DNA from: Streptomyces sp. HSG2
GTDB lineage: Bacteria > Actinomycetota > Actinomycetes > Streptomycetales > Streptomycetaceae
Assembly: GCF_016598575.1 (NCBI RefSeq)
Contig: NZ_CP066801.1
Span: 1,484,501 to 1,548,500, forward strand
Reading direction: 5' to 3'
Length of the DNA stretch: 64,000 nt
Positions 8,738 through 17,947 of the stretch are shown here, in pieces. The position numbers were made by a program, and so were the translations under genes. The notes under the pieces are model-generated. The model made no database searches and had not been told where the DNA came from. It was given only the letters and a program-made list of their open reading frames with translations. The first letter of the stretch is position 1, and every line of letters begins with the position of its first letter.

Positions 8738-9802
8738 ATGGCCCGTGCGGTCTGGAGCGGTGCTCTCTCGTTCGGGCTTGTCGCCCTGCCGGTGCAGTTG
8801 TTCACGGCCACGGAGAGCCACACGATCCGGTTCCACCAACTCCAACGGGGGACGTCCGACCGGGTGCGCAACAGGCGGGTCAACGAGCGCACCGGAGAGG
8901 AGGTCCCGCCGGAGGAGATCGTCAAGGGCTACGACATGGGCGACGAGTACGTGGTGGTCGAGCGCGAGGAGCTGGACGAGATCGCCCCCGGTCGGTCCAG
9001 GTCCCTGGAGATCACCGGTTTCGTCGACCTCGACCAGGTACGACCGGTGTACTTCGACAAGACCTACTACCTGGCCCCCAAGGGCCGGGAGTACGGGAAG
9101 GTGTACGCGCTGCTGCTCCGCGCTCTGACCCGGGCCGACAAGATCGGCATCGCCTCGGTGGTGATGCGCAACCGGGAGTACCTGGTCGCGGTGAAGGCGG
9201 AGGACGGCGTCCTGGCCCTGCATACCCTCCACTGGGCGGACGAGGTCCGCGACCCGCGCCGCGAGATCGGCGACCTGCCCGACGAGACCCCGGTGTCGGA
9301 CAAGGAACTGAGCGCGGCGGTGAGGCTCGTCGAGGCACTGAGCGTGGAGTGGGATCCGGAGGACTACCGCGACACCTACCGGGAGAAGGTGCTCGGGCTC
9401 GTGGCGGACAAGCGCGCCGGGCGGACCGTCGAGAAGGGGGAACCGCCGCCCCGCTCGACCAACGTGATCGACCTGATGGCGGCCTTGCAGGCCAGCGTGG
9501 AGCAGGCCGACGCCCAGGACGGGGGCGAGCCGCCGCCGGCACGGCGGACCACCGGCGGCGGTTCCGACGGCCGGAAGCGATCGGGTGGGTCGAGGGGATC
9601 GGGCGGATCGGGGGGGCGCCGGGGAGGGGATCGGGCGAAGTCCACTCCACGCGCCCGGGAGCTGGAGGGGCTGAGCAAGGCACAGCTGTATCGGCGTGCC
9701 ACGGAGGCCGACGTCGCCGGACGGTCGTCGATGAACCGGGACCAATTGATCCACGCCCTCGCCGAGCGAGGCGGGAGGCAGCGCGCCGGCCGCGCTTCGT
9801 GA
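8738..9802 (+). CDS. ku: Non-homologous end-joining DNA end-binding protein Ku
   Basis: A 354-residue protein with the Ku core over about residues 1-250: an opening ARAVWSGALSFGLVALPVQL, then IRFHQLQRG and KGYDMGDEYVVVE. ATG 8738 follows GGAGGTGGAGGTC. Bacterial Ku homodimers thread onto broken DNA ends and recruit the LigD repair enzyme. Beyond the core there is a Gly/Ser/Arg-rich linker and a C-terminal SKAQLYRRATEADVAGRS segment that resembles a SAP or Rho-N-like DNA-binding motif, an extension seen in some actinobacterial Ku proteins. A LigD-polymerase gene lies 1.4 kb downstream. Confidence 0.94.
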   Translation: MARAVWSGALSFGLVALPVQLFTATESHTIRFHQLQRGTSDRVRNRRVNERTGEEVPPEEIVKGYDMGDEYVVVEREELDEIAPGRSRSLEITGFVDLDQVRPVYFDKTYYLAPKGREYGKVYALLLRALTRADKIGIASVVMRNREYLVAVKAEDGVLALHTLHWADEVRDPRREIGDLPDETPVSDKELSAAVRLVEALSVEWDPEDYRDTYREKVLGLVADKRAGRTVEKGEPPPRSTNVIDLMAALQASVEQADAQDGGEPPPARRTTGGGSDGRKRSGGSRGSGGSGGRRGGDRAKSTPRARELEGLSKAQLYRRATEADVAGRSSMNRDQLIHALAERGGRQRAGRAS

Positions 9803-9893
9803 GCGTGCTCGCCACCGTGTGGCGCGCGGTGCGCGAGCCCGGCTCGGCGGGGCGAGCGGGCACGCGGTGCGAGGCCGGCGGGCGAACGCCCCC

Positions 9894-10874
9894 TCAGAGT
9901 GTCACGACGACCTTGCCCCGCGCGTGCCCGGTCTCCAGGTGGCCGACCGCTTCGGAGATCTCGGCCAAGGGGTAGGTCCGGTCGACGACCGGTGCCACCT
10001 TTCCGGATTCGAGGAGTTCGCGCACCTTCTCCAAGTCCTCTTTGGCGGGACTGGTGATGAAGAAGACCAGTCGTTGCCGGGTGAATCGCGACAGCACGAG
10101 CGCGCGGGCCATCCGACCCAGGGGGCCGAAGACCCGGCCTCCCTCGCCGCTGACCAGGACGAGGGTCCCACGCGGGGCGAGCACCCGCCGGTGGGCCGAG
10201 AGCGGCCGGTTGCCCACGTTGTCGACGATGACGTCGTAGCGCCGGGTGCCGGTGGTGAAGTCCTCCCGGGTGTAGTCGACGACGCGCTGGGCGCCGAGGG
10301 ATCGGACCATCTCGACGTTGGCGGTGCCGCACACGCCGGTCACGTCGGCACCCGCCGCACGGGCGATCTGCACCGCGAACGTGCCGACGCCGCCGGCCGC
10401 GCCGTTCACCAGCACCGACTGCCCCTCGCGCACACGCCCGTGGCGGTGCAACGCGAGGTGGGCGGTGAGCGCGGCCACCGGCACGGCCGCGGCCTGGGTG
10501 AAGGTCAGGTCGACCGGCTTCGTGAGCACCCCGGCGTCGTGGCGGATCGCGACGTACTCGGCGAACGTTCCCAGGCGGTCCAGTCCCTGGCAACCGAACA
10601 CCTCGTCGCCCACCTGGAGCGTGGTGACGTTCTTGCCGACCGCTTCGACACGCCCCGCCAGGTCGGCGCCGATTCGGCCGGCCTTGGGGCGGGTCAGCCC
10701 GCCCTGTGCCCGTCCGACGTAGGGGGTGCCCCGCATGGTGTGCCAGTCCAGCGGGTTGACCGAGGCGGCCCGGACGCGGACGAGCACGTCGTCGTCGCCG
10801 ACGGCGGGCATGTCGAGGTCCTCGATCTCGAGAACCTCGGGAGGGCCGTATGTCTGGAACCGCACGCCTCGCAT
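9894..10874 (-). CDS. NAD(P)-dependent MDR oxidoreductase, quinone-oxidoreductase-like
   Basis: A 326-residue protein starting at ATG 10874 with AAGGAG upstream. It has the GroES-like N-terminal domain (VRVRAASVNPLDWHTMRG) and a Rossmann domain with VNGAAGGVGTFAVQIARA near residues 150-165. The catalytic zinc cysteines of alcohol dehydrogenases are absent, so it fits the zinc-independent quinone-oxidoreductase branch. It lies between ku and the LigD polymerase gene on the opposite strand; nothing indicates that it takes part in repair. Confidence 0.86.
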   Translation of the reverse strand: MRGVRFQTYGPPEVLEIEDLDMPAVGDDDVLVRVRAASVNPLDWHTMRGTPYVGRAQGGLTRPKAGRIGADLAGRVEAVGKNVTTLQVGDEVFGCQGLDRLGTFAEYVAIRHDAGVLTKPVDLTFTQAAAVPVAALTAHLALHRHGRVREGQSVLVNGAAGGVGTFAVQIARAAGADVTGVCGTANVEMVRSLGAQRVVDYTREDFTTGTRRYDVIVDNVGNRPLSAHRRVLAPRGTLVLVSGEGGRVFGPLGRMARALVLSRFTRQRLVFFITSPAKEDLEKVRELLESGKVAPVVDRTYPLAEISEAVGHLETGHARGKVVVTL

Positions 10875-11212
10875 AGTGGTGCCTCTCCTTCTCCGCTCCG
10901 CGGCATCCGTTCGGTGTCCCGTTCCGTCCGATCGATCTCAGGGCGCCTCCGGCCGGCGGTGGTGGCCGATCGCGGCCGGGCCGCGCCGGGGCACGCCCGC
11001 CCTTCGACAACCGGCGAGCGCCGGCCTCGCCGTCGCTCTCCACGACCGGTCGGCGATGGCGCCACCGTCCATCGTGTCCTGATGTGCCCTCGGATAACCA
11101 TGCGAAAAACGGACTTGCCGGCATCTCCCCGACTTCCGACGATCGGAACGCTCCGGGGCGCGGGCGCGCGGTGAACGTCTCCCCGAGGCCGGGGCCGTGA
11201 GACGCTGCGGCC
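10875..11212. promoter_or_regulatory. Divergent intergenic region, oxidoreductase / LigD polymerase
   Basis: 338 bases between two divergently transcribed genes must hold promoters for both. No clear -35/-10 pair or inverted repeat could be picked out with confidence. Confidence 0.35.
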
Positions 11213-12100
11213 ATGGCGCCCATCACGGAAGTGGCAGGCCGGCGGGTGACCCTGAGCAACCTGGAGAAGGTCCTCTATCCCGCCTCCGGTTTCACCAAGG
11301 CGGAGGTCCTGCGCTACTACGCCACGGTCGCCCCGGCCCTGCTGCCCCATCTCCGGGATCGACCGGTGTCGTTCCTGCGTTACCCGGACGGTCCGGAAGG
11401 GCAGGTCTTCTTCACCAAGAACGTCCCCGCCGGTGCGCCGGACTGGGTGGCGACGGCGCGGGTGACCCGATCGGACGGCTCCGCGCGGATGGTGTTGGTG
11501 CAGGATCTGCCGAGCCTGGTCTGGGCGGCGAATTTGGTGGCCGAGTTCCACACCCCGCAGTGGACGGCGCGGGCGCCGGCGGAGGCGGACCGACTGGTGC
11601 TGGATCTCGACCCGGGGCCGCCGGCCACGATCGTGCAGTGTTGCGAGGTGGCCCTCTGGCTTCGCGAACGCCTCGCGTCGGACGGCGTCGTCGTCCACCC
11701 GAAGACCTCCGGGGCGAAGGGGCTGCATCTGCTGGCGGGGGTACGGGGGGCTTCGCCGGCGCGGGTGTCCCGGTATGCGAGGGCGCTGGCGGCGGAGGCG
11801 GAACGGGCCCTGCCACGCCTGGTGGTGCGTCGGATGGCGCGGCATCTGAGGCCGGGGAAGGTCTTCCTGGACTGGAGTCAGAACGCGGCGGGCAAGACCA
11901 CCGCCGCCCCCTACACGCTGCGGGCGCGACCGGAACCGACCGTGTCGGCTCCGGTGACCTGGGAGGAGGTGGCCCGTTGTGCCTCGCCCGAGGAGTTGTC
12001 GTTCGACGCCGACGCCGTCCCGCCGCGTCTGGAGGCTCTCGGCGACCTCCTGGCACCGGTGGCGGACCGGCGGGCGGCGGCGACCCTGCCGCCGGAGTGA
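11213..12100 (+). CDS. LigD-type NHEJ polymerase/primase domain, stand-alone
   Basis: A 295-residue protein consisting only of the polymerase (PolDom) module of LigD. Visible signatures are the metal-binding DLD at residues 131-133, the K164-TSGAKGLH segment, and FLDWSQN with Asp220 as third metal ligand. PolDom adds ribo- or deoxynucleotides to broken ends held by Ku. In mycobacteria it is fused to nuclease and ligase modules; here it is separate, which is common in Streptomyces. Its position near ku supports the repair role. Confidence 0.93.
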   Translation: MAPITEVAGRRVTLSNLEKVLYPASGFTKAEVLRYYATVAPALLPHLRDRPVSFLRYPDGPEGQVFFTKNVPAGAPDWVATARVTRSDGSARMVLVQDLPSLVWAANLVAEFHTPQWTARAPAEADRLVLDLDPGPPATIVQCCEVALWLRERLASDGVVVHPKTSGAKGLHLLAGVRGASPARVSRYARALAAEAERALPRLVVRRMARHLRPGKVFLDWSQNAAGKTTAAPYTLRARPEPTVSAPVTWEEVARCASPEELSFDADAVPPRLEALGDLLAPVADRRAAATLPPE

Positions 12101-12218
12101 TCGCGACGCGTCGGCTCCACCGGGGCTCTCCCCCCGCTCGCACCCGTGCACGCGAAAGGGACGTCCGTGCGAATAGGGTGACGGGGTCGATGGCCGACGA
12201 AGAGACGACGGGAGTGCC

Positions 12219-13004
12219 GTGGCCCACAGCCGCCCCAGGGGCGCCGCCCAGCGTTCCTGCGTCGCCGCCCTGCTGGTGATGGCCGTGGCGGGCTGTTCCG
12301 GCACCGGTGAGCCGCTGAGCGCGGGGGCGACACCGACGGCCACGGGTCCGGTCCGACTCTGGCCGGACCTCCCGGTGGCCTCCAGCCCGGCGTGGGATTT
12401 CGGCGAGGCGGAGACGGAGACCGTCGAGGGTGTCCGGGTGCCGGGCGACGACATTCGCGAGGTGGACCCGGTGACCGTGGTCAAGGCGGAGATCGCCGCC
12501 CATCCCGACGACTACACACGGGGCGGGGCGACCTACGACGAGACGCCCGCCCGGCTGGACGACTGCGAAGGCGAGGAGGCCGCGACCCTCGACGGCCGGG
12601 AGGCCGCCGAGCGGACCGGCGACGAGGCCGGCTGCCCCCTGCTCCCCCCGTTCTACCGGGATCTGACGGGCGACGGGCGGGCCGATCTCGCCCTGGGGTT
12701 CCGACTGCCCCCGACCGATCTGACCGCCGTCCGTGTCTACACCGTCGTCGATCACCGACTGGTACGGGTGATGGCCCACGACGACGCGGTGAGCGACGTG
12801 GAACTGGCCCAGCGGTCGGTGATCATCCGCTCGCCCTCCGAGGTGACCGGCTACGAGTACCGTCTGCGGTGGACCTGGGACACCGGCGAGGGCGCGATGC
12901 TGCTCACCCACGACGAGATGCTGCGGACCGGCCATCACGGCCGCGGGGCCCCGGGCGACTCGGGTGCGGCGGCTCGCCGCTCCACCGCCGGGGAGCACCC
13001 GTGA
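12219..13004 (+). CDS. Predicted lipoprotein, function unknown
   Basis: A 261-residue protein starting at GTG 12219. The signal segment ends in the lipobox VAGC around residues 23-26, so the mature protein should be lipid-anchored outside the cell. Following an acidic linker, a segment LTGDGRADLALGFRLP resembles a calcium-type loop. No family is recognised. Its stop codon is 10 bases before the ATG of a histidine kinase, so the two are probably one operon and the lipoprotein may modulate that sensor, in the way CseA restrains CseC; this is inference by analogy. Confidence 0.78.
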   Translation: MAHSRPRGAAQRSCVAALLVMAVAGCSGTGEPLSAGATPTATGPVRLWPDLPVASSPAWDFGEAETETVEGVRVPGDDIREVDPVTVVKAEIAAHPDDYTRGGATYDETPARLDDCEGEEAATLDGREAAERTGDEAGCPLLPPFYRDLTGDGRADLALGFRLPPTDLTAVRVYTVVDHRLVRVMAHDDAVSDVELAQRSVIIRSPSEVTGYEYRLRWTWDTGEGAMLLTHDEMLRTGHHGRGAPGDSGAAARRSTAGEHP

Positions 13005-13014
13005 CGAGGTTCCG

Positions 13015-14259
13015 ATGAAGTGGGCGCTTCCCCGATGGTCGGGGACTCTGGCGGTGAAGTCGGCGGTCTTCATCACCGTGATGTGCTGCGCGCTGGCGGC
13101 GATGCTGGGCGTGCTGGTGCACGTCTCGGTGACCCGCCAGACCGTGGAGCAGGACCGCGACCGCGCGCTGGCCCGGCTCTCCGAGGCCACGGCCGCCTAC
13201 CAGGCCGGCGAGCCGTTGCCCCGGTGGGCCGCGATCGACCCGCCGGAGTTGCCCGCCTCGCTGCGCGAGCTGGCCGCCGGGGGGCGGCGGGGGACGATGC
13301 TCGACGAGCGGGGCGGGCACCCCGTGATGTGGGCGGCCGGGCCCGCCGACCGGGGGCGGGTCCTGGCGGTGGAGGTCGACCACGAGCCCAGCCGCGACAC
13401 GATCGACGGGCTTCGGCGAGCGATCGTCTGGTCCTCGGCGTTGGCCATCGGCGTCACCCTGCTGGTGGGGGCGTTCGCGGTGACCCGTGTCACCGGCAGG
13501 CTGCACGCCACCGCGAGAGTGGCCCGGCGGATCAGCGGCGGGGACCTGGACGCCCGCGTGGACGATCCGCGAACTCGCGACCCGGGCCGTCCTCAGGACG
13601 AGGTCGCCGCGGTGGCGGCGGCGCTCGACTCCATGGCGGCCTCCCTCCAGGGCAAGCTCCTGGCCGAACAGCGTTTCACGGCCGACGTGGCGCACGAGCT
13701 GCGCACCCCGCTGACGGGTCTGCTCGCCGCGGCCGAGCTGCTGCCGCCGGGCCGGCCGACGGAGCTGGTCCGGGACCGGGTGGCCGCCCTGCGCACCCTC
13801 ACCGAGGATCTGCTGGAGATCTCACGTCTGGACAGCGGGCGGGAGCGGCTGGAGACCGACGCCGAGGATCTGGGCGCCCTGGTCCGGCGGGTGGTCGGGG
13901 CCTCGCACACCGACACCCGGGTGGAGGTGGTCCGCGACGCGCGCGTGGAGACCGACCGCCGACGGCTGGAGCGGGTGCTGGGCAACCTGGTCGCCAACGC
14001 CCACCGACACGGCAGGGGTCCGGTCGTGCTCACGGTGGACGGGCATCGGGTGACGGTGCGGGACCACGGCCCCGGCTACCCGGACTACGTGCTGGAGCAC
14101 GGTCCGCAGCGCTTCCGCACCGAGGGCGGGGCGAAGGGGCACGGCCTCGGGCTGACCATCGCCCTGGGGCAGGCCGAGGTCCTCGGAGCGCGGCTGGAGT
14201 TCACCGACGCGGAGGACGGGGGCGCGATGGCCACGCTGACACTGCCCCACCCGTCCTGA
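13015..14259 (+). CDS. Membrane sensor histidine kinase without adjacent response regulator
   Basis: A 414-residue kinase starting at ATG 13015, preferred over the upstream in-frame GTG 12964 because a GAGG lies in place. It shows a first membrane segment (about 15-37), an extracytoplasmic part (about 38-137), a second helix (about 138-158), a HAMP region, the HisKA box FTADVAHELRTPL with phospho-acceptor His227, and a HATPase_c domain with NLVANAHRHG and KGHGLGLTIA. No response regulator gene is adjacent, so its partner must lie elsewhere. The preceding lipoprotein gene is a likely operon mate. Confidence 0.9.
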   Translation: MKWALPRWSGTLAVKSAVFITVMCCALAAMLGVLVHVSVTRQTVEQDRDRALARLSEATAAYQAGEPLPRWAAIDPPELPASLRELAAGGRRGTMLDERGGHPVMWAAGPADRGRVLAVEVDHEPSRDTIDGLRRAIVWSSALAIGVTLLVGAFAVTRVTGRLHATARVARRISGGDLDARVDDPRTRDPGRPQDEVAAVAAALDSMAASLQGKLLAEQRFTADVAHELRTPLTGLLAAAELLPPGRPTELVRDRVAALRTLTEDLLEISRLDSGRERLETDAEDLGALVRRVVGASHTDTRVEVVRDARVETDRRRLERVLGNLVANAHRHGRGPVVLTVDGHRVTVRDHGPGYPDYVLEHGPQRFRTEGGAKGHGLGLTIALGQAEVLGARLEFTDAEDGGAMATLTLPHPS

Positions 14260-14376
14260 GGGGCCGCCGACCGCGCCCGCTCCCCGATGGCTCAGTGCGA
14301 CGGGCACTTCCCGCACACCACTCCTAATGTGGCGATTGATCACTTCTGCGTGTTTCGCCCCCCCATGGAGGATTTC

Positions 14377-15018
14377 ATGTCCCTGACGCCACCGCGTTCC
14401 GTCCTCGCCCGCCGCCTCGCGTTGGCGGCCGTCGCCGGGGCCCTCACCGGAGCGGTCGCCGTCTCCCCGGTCGCCGCCTACGACGACCGGGGGGACCACT
14501 CGATCGTCGGCGAGCACGCCGAGGGCTACTCCTCTGAGGGGTACGACTCGGAGAGCGACACCTCCGAGGGGTACGGCCACGGCGAGTACGACCACGGCGG
14601 GCACGGCCTGGGCGACGGCCAGGAGGCGAACGGCGAGGACACGGACGCCTACGGCACCGACGAGGCTGCCTCCGAGGGGGCGAGCGAAGAGGGCTCCGGA
14701 CACGGCCGGGACCACGGGAAGGGGTACGGGAAGGGCCACGGGCACGGCCACGGGAAGGGCCACGGGCACGGGCACCGAGGCGAGGAACGTTACCTGGGCG
14801 AGGTCACGGCCGAGACCCTCGTCTTCCGCGAGGGGCCCTCGGTCGCCTCGAAGGCCGTCGGGTTCGCCTCCCGCGGCGACTTCGTCCGCATCACGTGCAA
14901 GGTCCCCGGCGACGAGGTCGCCGGCAACCCGCGCTGGTACCGCCTGACCGACGGCACCGGCGGCTGGGCCGCCGCCCGTTACATCGAGAACGTGGGCGAG
15001 GAGCCGCGCTGGTGCTGA
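14377..15018 (+). CDS. Secreted His/Gly-rich protein with C-terminal SH3 domain
   Basis: A 213-residue protein. ATG 14377 is chosen because GGAGG lies 7 bases upstream; the open frame reaches back to 14287. A signal peptide (cleavage near VSPVAA) is followed by an acidic Ser/Glu/Tyr-rich region and a GKGHGHGHGKGHGHGH repeat at about residues 117-135, then an SH3b-like domain with LVFREGPSVASKAVG. Bacterial SH3 domains often bind cell wall. The histidine run could bind metal ions such as nickel or zinc, which is inference. Confidence 0.8.
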   Translation: MSLTPPRSVLARRLALAAVAGALTGAVAVSPVAAYDDRGDHSIVGEHAEGYSSEGYDSESDTSEGYGHGEYDHGGHGLGDGQEANGEDTDAYGTDEAASEGASEEGSGHGRDHGKGYGKGHGHGHGKGHGHGHRGEERYLGEVTAETLVFREGPSVASKAVGFASRGDFVRITCKVPGDEVAGNPRWYRLTDGTGGWAAARYIENVGEEPRWC

Positions 15019-15055
15019 CCCCACCGACGGCCGCCGATCGGGGCCCACTGGGACC

Positions 15056-16417
15056 ATGACAAGGCCCGGGACCGGCTTTCCCGCGACCGCGGGGGCGGGC
15101 GCTCCCGCCCCCGCGGTCGACCCGCCCCGGCGGCGCGGAAGCGAACTGGCGCTGATCGTGCTGGCCGTCCTGGTCTCCGTCCTCGGCTACTGCGCGGTGG
15201 GCCTCGCCCGCCACGGCACGCTTCCCCCCGACGCGGCCGGCTACGGGGCCGGGCTGGGCGGGCTCGCGCTGCTCGCGCACCTCGCCGTGCGGCTGCGCGC
15301 CCCCCACGCCGATCCGCTGCCGCTCCCGATCGGCGTCCTCCTCAACGGACTCGGGCTGGTCCTGATCTACCGCCTCGACCTGGAGACCCCCGGCGAGGCG
15401 GCGGCCCCGACCCAACTGGTCTGGTCGGCGCTGGGCATCGTCCTGTTCACCGCGGTCGTGTCGGCGCTGCGGGACCACGACACCCTCCGGCGCCACACCC
15501 ACCTCTGCGCGGCTGCGGCCCTGGCGCTGCTCATCGCCCCGATCCTCTTCCCCCCGGTCAACGGCGCCCGGATCTGGATCCGCTTCGGCGACTTCTCCAT
15601 CCAGCCGGGCGAGTTCGCCAAGGTGCTGCTGGCGGTGTTCTTCGCCGCCTACCTCGCGGCCAACCGCGACGCCCTCGCCCACTCCGGCCGACGCCTGTGG
15701 CGGACGAGGGTGCCGACCGGCCGGGTGCTGGGCCCGATCGTCGGCGTCTGGCTGGCCAGCGTGGGGGTGCTGGTGTTGGAACGGGACCTCGGCACCTCCC
15801 TGCTCTTCTTCGGCCTGTTCGTGGTGATGCTGTACGTGGCGACCGGCCGGACCGGCTGGATCGCGCTGGGGTTGGTGCTTGCCGCCCTGGGCGCGCTCGC
15901 CGTGGGGGCGCTTGAGCCCCATGTGCACTCCCGAGTCCAGGACTGGCTCGACCCCTTCCACTCCATCGAGGCGGGTCCGGGGCCCAACCAACTGGCCCAG
16001 TCCCTGTTCGCGTTCGCGGCGGGCGGCCTGACCGGCACCGGACTGGGGTTGGGGGACTCCGTACTCATCGGCTTCGCCGTGAAGTCCGACTTCGTCCTGG
16101 CGACCGCCGGCGAGGAGCTGGGGTTCCTCGGACTGACGGCCGTGTTCCTGCTGTACGCGCTGCTGGTCGACCGCGGATACCGCGCGGGGCTGGCCCTGCC
16201 CGACCCCTTCGGCCGGCTGCTCGCCGTCGGCCTGTCCTCGATCCTGGCGCTCCAGGTGTTCGTGATCGCCGGAGGCGTCACCGGACTGATCCCGCTGACC
16301 GGCATGGCGATGCCCTTCCTTGCTCAGGGAGGCTCGTCCGTCGTCACCAACTGGGTGATCGTGGCGCTGCTGATCCGGGTCAGCGACTCGGCCCGCTCCC
16401 AGGCGGGTGCCGGGTGA
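15056..16417 (+). CDS. SEDS-family peptidoglycan glycosyltransferase (FtsW/RodA/SpoVE type)
   Basis: A 453-residue polytopic membrane protein. Characteristic SEDS signatures include PVNGARIWIRFG, the FSIQPGEFAKVLL motif and TAGEELGFLGL. SEDS proteins polymerise lipid II into glycan strands and work with a class B penicillin-binding protein, which is encoded directly downstream with a 4-base GTGA overlap. This pair is outside the dcw cluster, so it is more likely to serve growth or sporulation than core septation. The family is certain; the subtype is not. Confidence 0.93.
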   Translation: MTRPGTGFPATAGAGAPAPAVDPPRRRGSELALIVLAVLVSVLGYCAVGLARHGTLPPDAAGYGAGLGGLALLAHLAVRLRAPHADPLPLPIGVLLNGLGLVLIYRLDLETPGEAAAPTQLVWSALGIVLFTAVVSALRDHDTLRRHTHLCAAAALALLIAPILFPPVNGARIWIRFGDFSIQPGEFAKVLLAVFFAAYLAANRDALAHSGRRLWRTRVPTGRVLGPIVGVWLASVGVLVLERDLGTSLLFFGLFVVMLYVATGRTGWIALGLVLAALGALAVGALEPHVHSRVQDWLDPFHSIEAGPGPNQLAQSLFAFAAGGLTGTGLGLGDSVLIGFAVKSDFVLATAGEELGFLGLTAVFLLYALLVDRGYRAGLALPDPFGRLLAVGLSSILALQVFVIAGGVTGLIPLTGMAMPFLAQGGSSVVTNWVIVALLIRVSDSARSQAGAG

Positions 16418-17880
16418 ACCGGAACATCCGGCACGCCCGGATCTTCTCTCTGCTGCTGCTGGTCGCGCTGATCGTCAACGCGGCTCGGGTGCAGTTGGTC
16501 CGGGGTCCCGAGTACGACGCCAACCCGGCCAATCGTCGCCCCGCCATCGCGCGGTACGAGCAGCCACGGGGCGACATCCTGGTCGGCGGGGTGCCGGTCA
16601 CCGGCTCCGTGGACACCGGCGAGCACCTCCGTTTCGAACGGACCTACAGCGAGGGTCCGATGTACGCGCCGGTCACCGGATTCGCCTCGCAGGAGTACGG
16701 GACCTCGCTGCTGGAGCACGCCGAGGACGGCGTGCTGTCGGGCTCGGATCCGCTGTTGGCGCCGCTGCCGCTGTGGAACGACGTCACGGGCGGCCGGAAC
16801 CCCGGAGGCGATGTCGTCACGACGATCGACCCGGAGGCCCAACGCGCCGCGTACGAGGGGCTGGCGGGCCGCAAGGGCGCGGTCGCCGCGGTGGAACCGG
16901 GGACGGGACGCGTCCTGGCCCTGGTCTCCACACCGTCGTACGAACCGGGCGACCTCTCGGGCAACGGCGCTTCGGTGGGCCGCGCCTGGCGCCGGCTGAA
17001 CACGGACCCCGACCGCCCCATGCTCAACCGGGCGGTGAGCCGGACCTACCCACCGGGGTCGACCTTCAAGGTCGTCACCGCGGCGGCGGCCCTGGAGACC
17101 GGCGTGGTCCGCGACCTGGACGCCCCCACCGGCTCCCCCGACCCGTACACCCTGCCGGGCACCCGCACCCGGCTGACCAACGCCGTCGCCGGCTGCGCGA
17201 ACGCCTCGCTGCGCGAGGCGTTCGAATGGTCCTGCAACACGGTCTTCGCGAGGCTGGGCGTGGCCGTCGGGGTCCACGGCCTGGCGGCGACCGCGAGGGC
17301 CCTGGGGTTCAACGACGACGGGCTGCGCGTGCCCTTCCCGGTCGCCCGCAGCACCTTCGACACCTCCGTCGACGACGCTCAGCTCGCCCTGTCGGCGATC
17401 GGCCAGTACAACACGCGGGCCACGCCCCTGCAGATGGCGGTGGTCGCCGGGGCCGTCGCCAACGGGGGCCAGGTGCACCCGCCCTACCTGGTGGAACGGA
17501 CCACGCGGGCGAGTGGCGTCGTCGTCGCCACCGCCGGATCGCGGCCGGTGCGACAGGCGTTGCGCCCCTCGACGGCGGCTCGGCTGGCCTCCTTGATGAG
17601 AGACGTGGTGGACAGCGGGACCGGAGGCAACGCGGCGATCCCCGGCGCCGTGGTGGGCGGCAAGACCGGCACCGCCCAGCACGGCGTCGGCAACTCCGAG
17701 ACGCCCTACGCGTGGTTCGTCTCCTGGGCGCGGGGCGAGGCGGAGGTCGAGCCCCGGGTGGCCGTGGCGGTGGTCGTGGAGGACGCCGCGGACCGGGCGC
17801 ACGTCAGCGGCGGCGGGGTGGCCGCGCCGATCGCCCGCGCCGTGATGGCGGCCGTACTCTCCGACGGGAGCCGGTGGTGA
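16414..17880 (+). CDS. Class B penicillin-binding protein 2 (transpeptidase)
   Basis: A 488-residue protein starting at GTG 16414, which overlaps the stop codon of the SEDS gene. One N-terminal membrane helix (about 9-23) is followed by a dimerisation domain and a transpeptidase domain with all three active-site motifs: STFK at 216-219, SCN at 273-275 and KTG at 417-419. The enzyme cross-links peptidoglycan stem peptides on the outer face of the membrane, with glycan chains made by the coupled SEDS partner. Confidence 0.95.
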   Translation: MNRNIRHARIFSLLLLVALIVNAARVQLVRGPEYDANPANRRPAIARYEQPRGDILVGGVPVTGSVDTGEHLRFERTYSEGPMYAPVTGFASQEYGTSLLEHAEDGVLSGSDPLLAPLPLWNDVTGGRNPGGDVVTTIDPEAQRAAYEGLAGRKGAVAAVEPGTGRVLALVSTPSYEPGDLSGNGASVGRAWRRLNTDPDRPMLNRAVSRTYPPGSTFKVVTAAAALETGVVRDLDAPTGSPDPYTLPGTRTRLTNAVAGCANASLREAFEWSCNTVFARLGVAVGVHGLAATARALGFNDDGLRVPFPVARSTFDTSVDDAQLALSAIGQYNTRATPLQMAVVAGAVANGGQVHPPYLVERTTRASGVVVATAGSRPVRQALRPSTAARLASLMRDVVDSGTGGNAAIPGAVVGGKTGTAQHGVGNSETPYAWFVSWARGEAEVEPRVAVAVVVEDAADRAHVSGGGVAAPIARAVMAAVLSDGSRW

Positions 17881-17947
17881 CCGCACCGGCCCGCCACCGA
17901 GCCCCGGCGCCACGCGTGGCACGACGTCCGGATCGCGCGGAGCCGGG

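Noticed and set aside
10694..12484. A 596-codon minus-strand frame across the LigD polymerase gene.
   Set aside because: Its composition is non-protein-like; the plus-strand gene has conserved metal-binding motifs.
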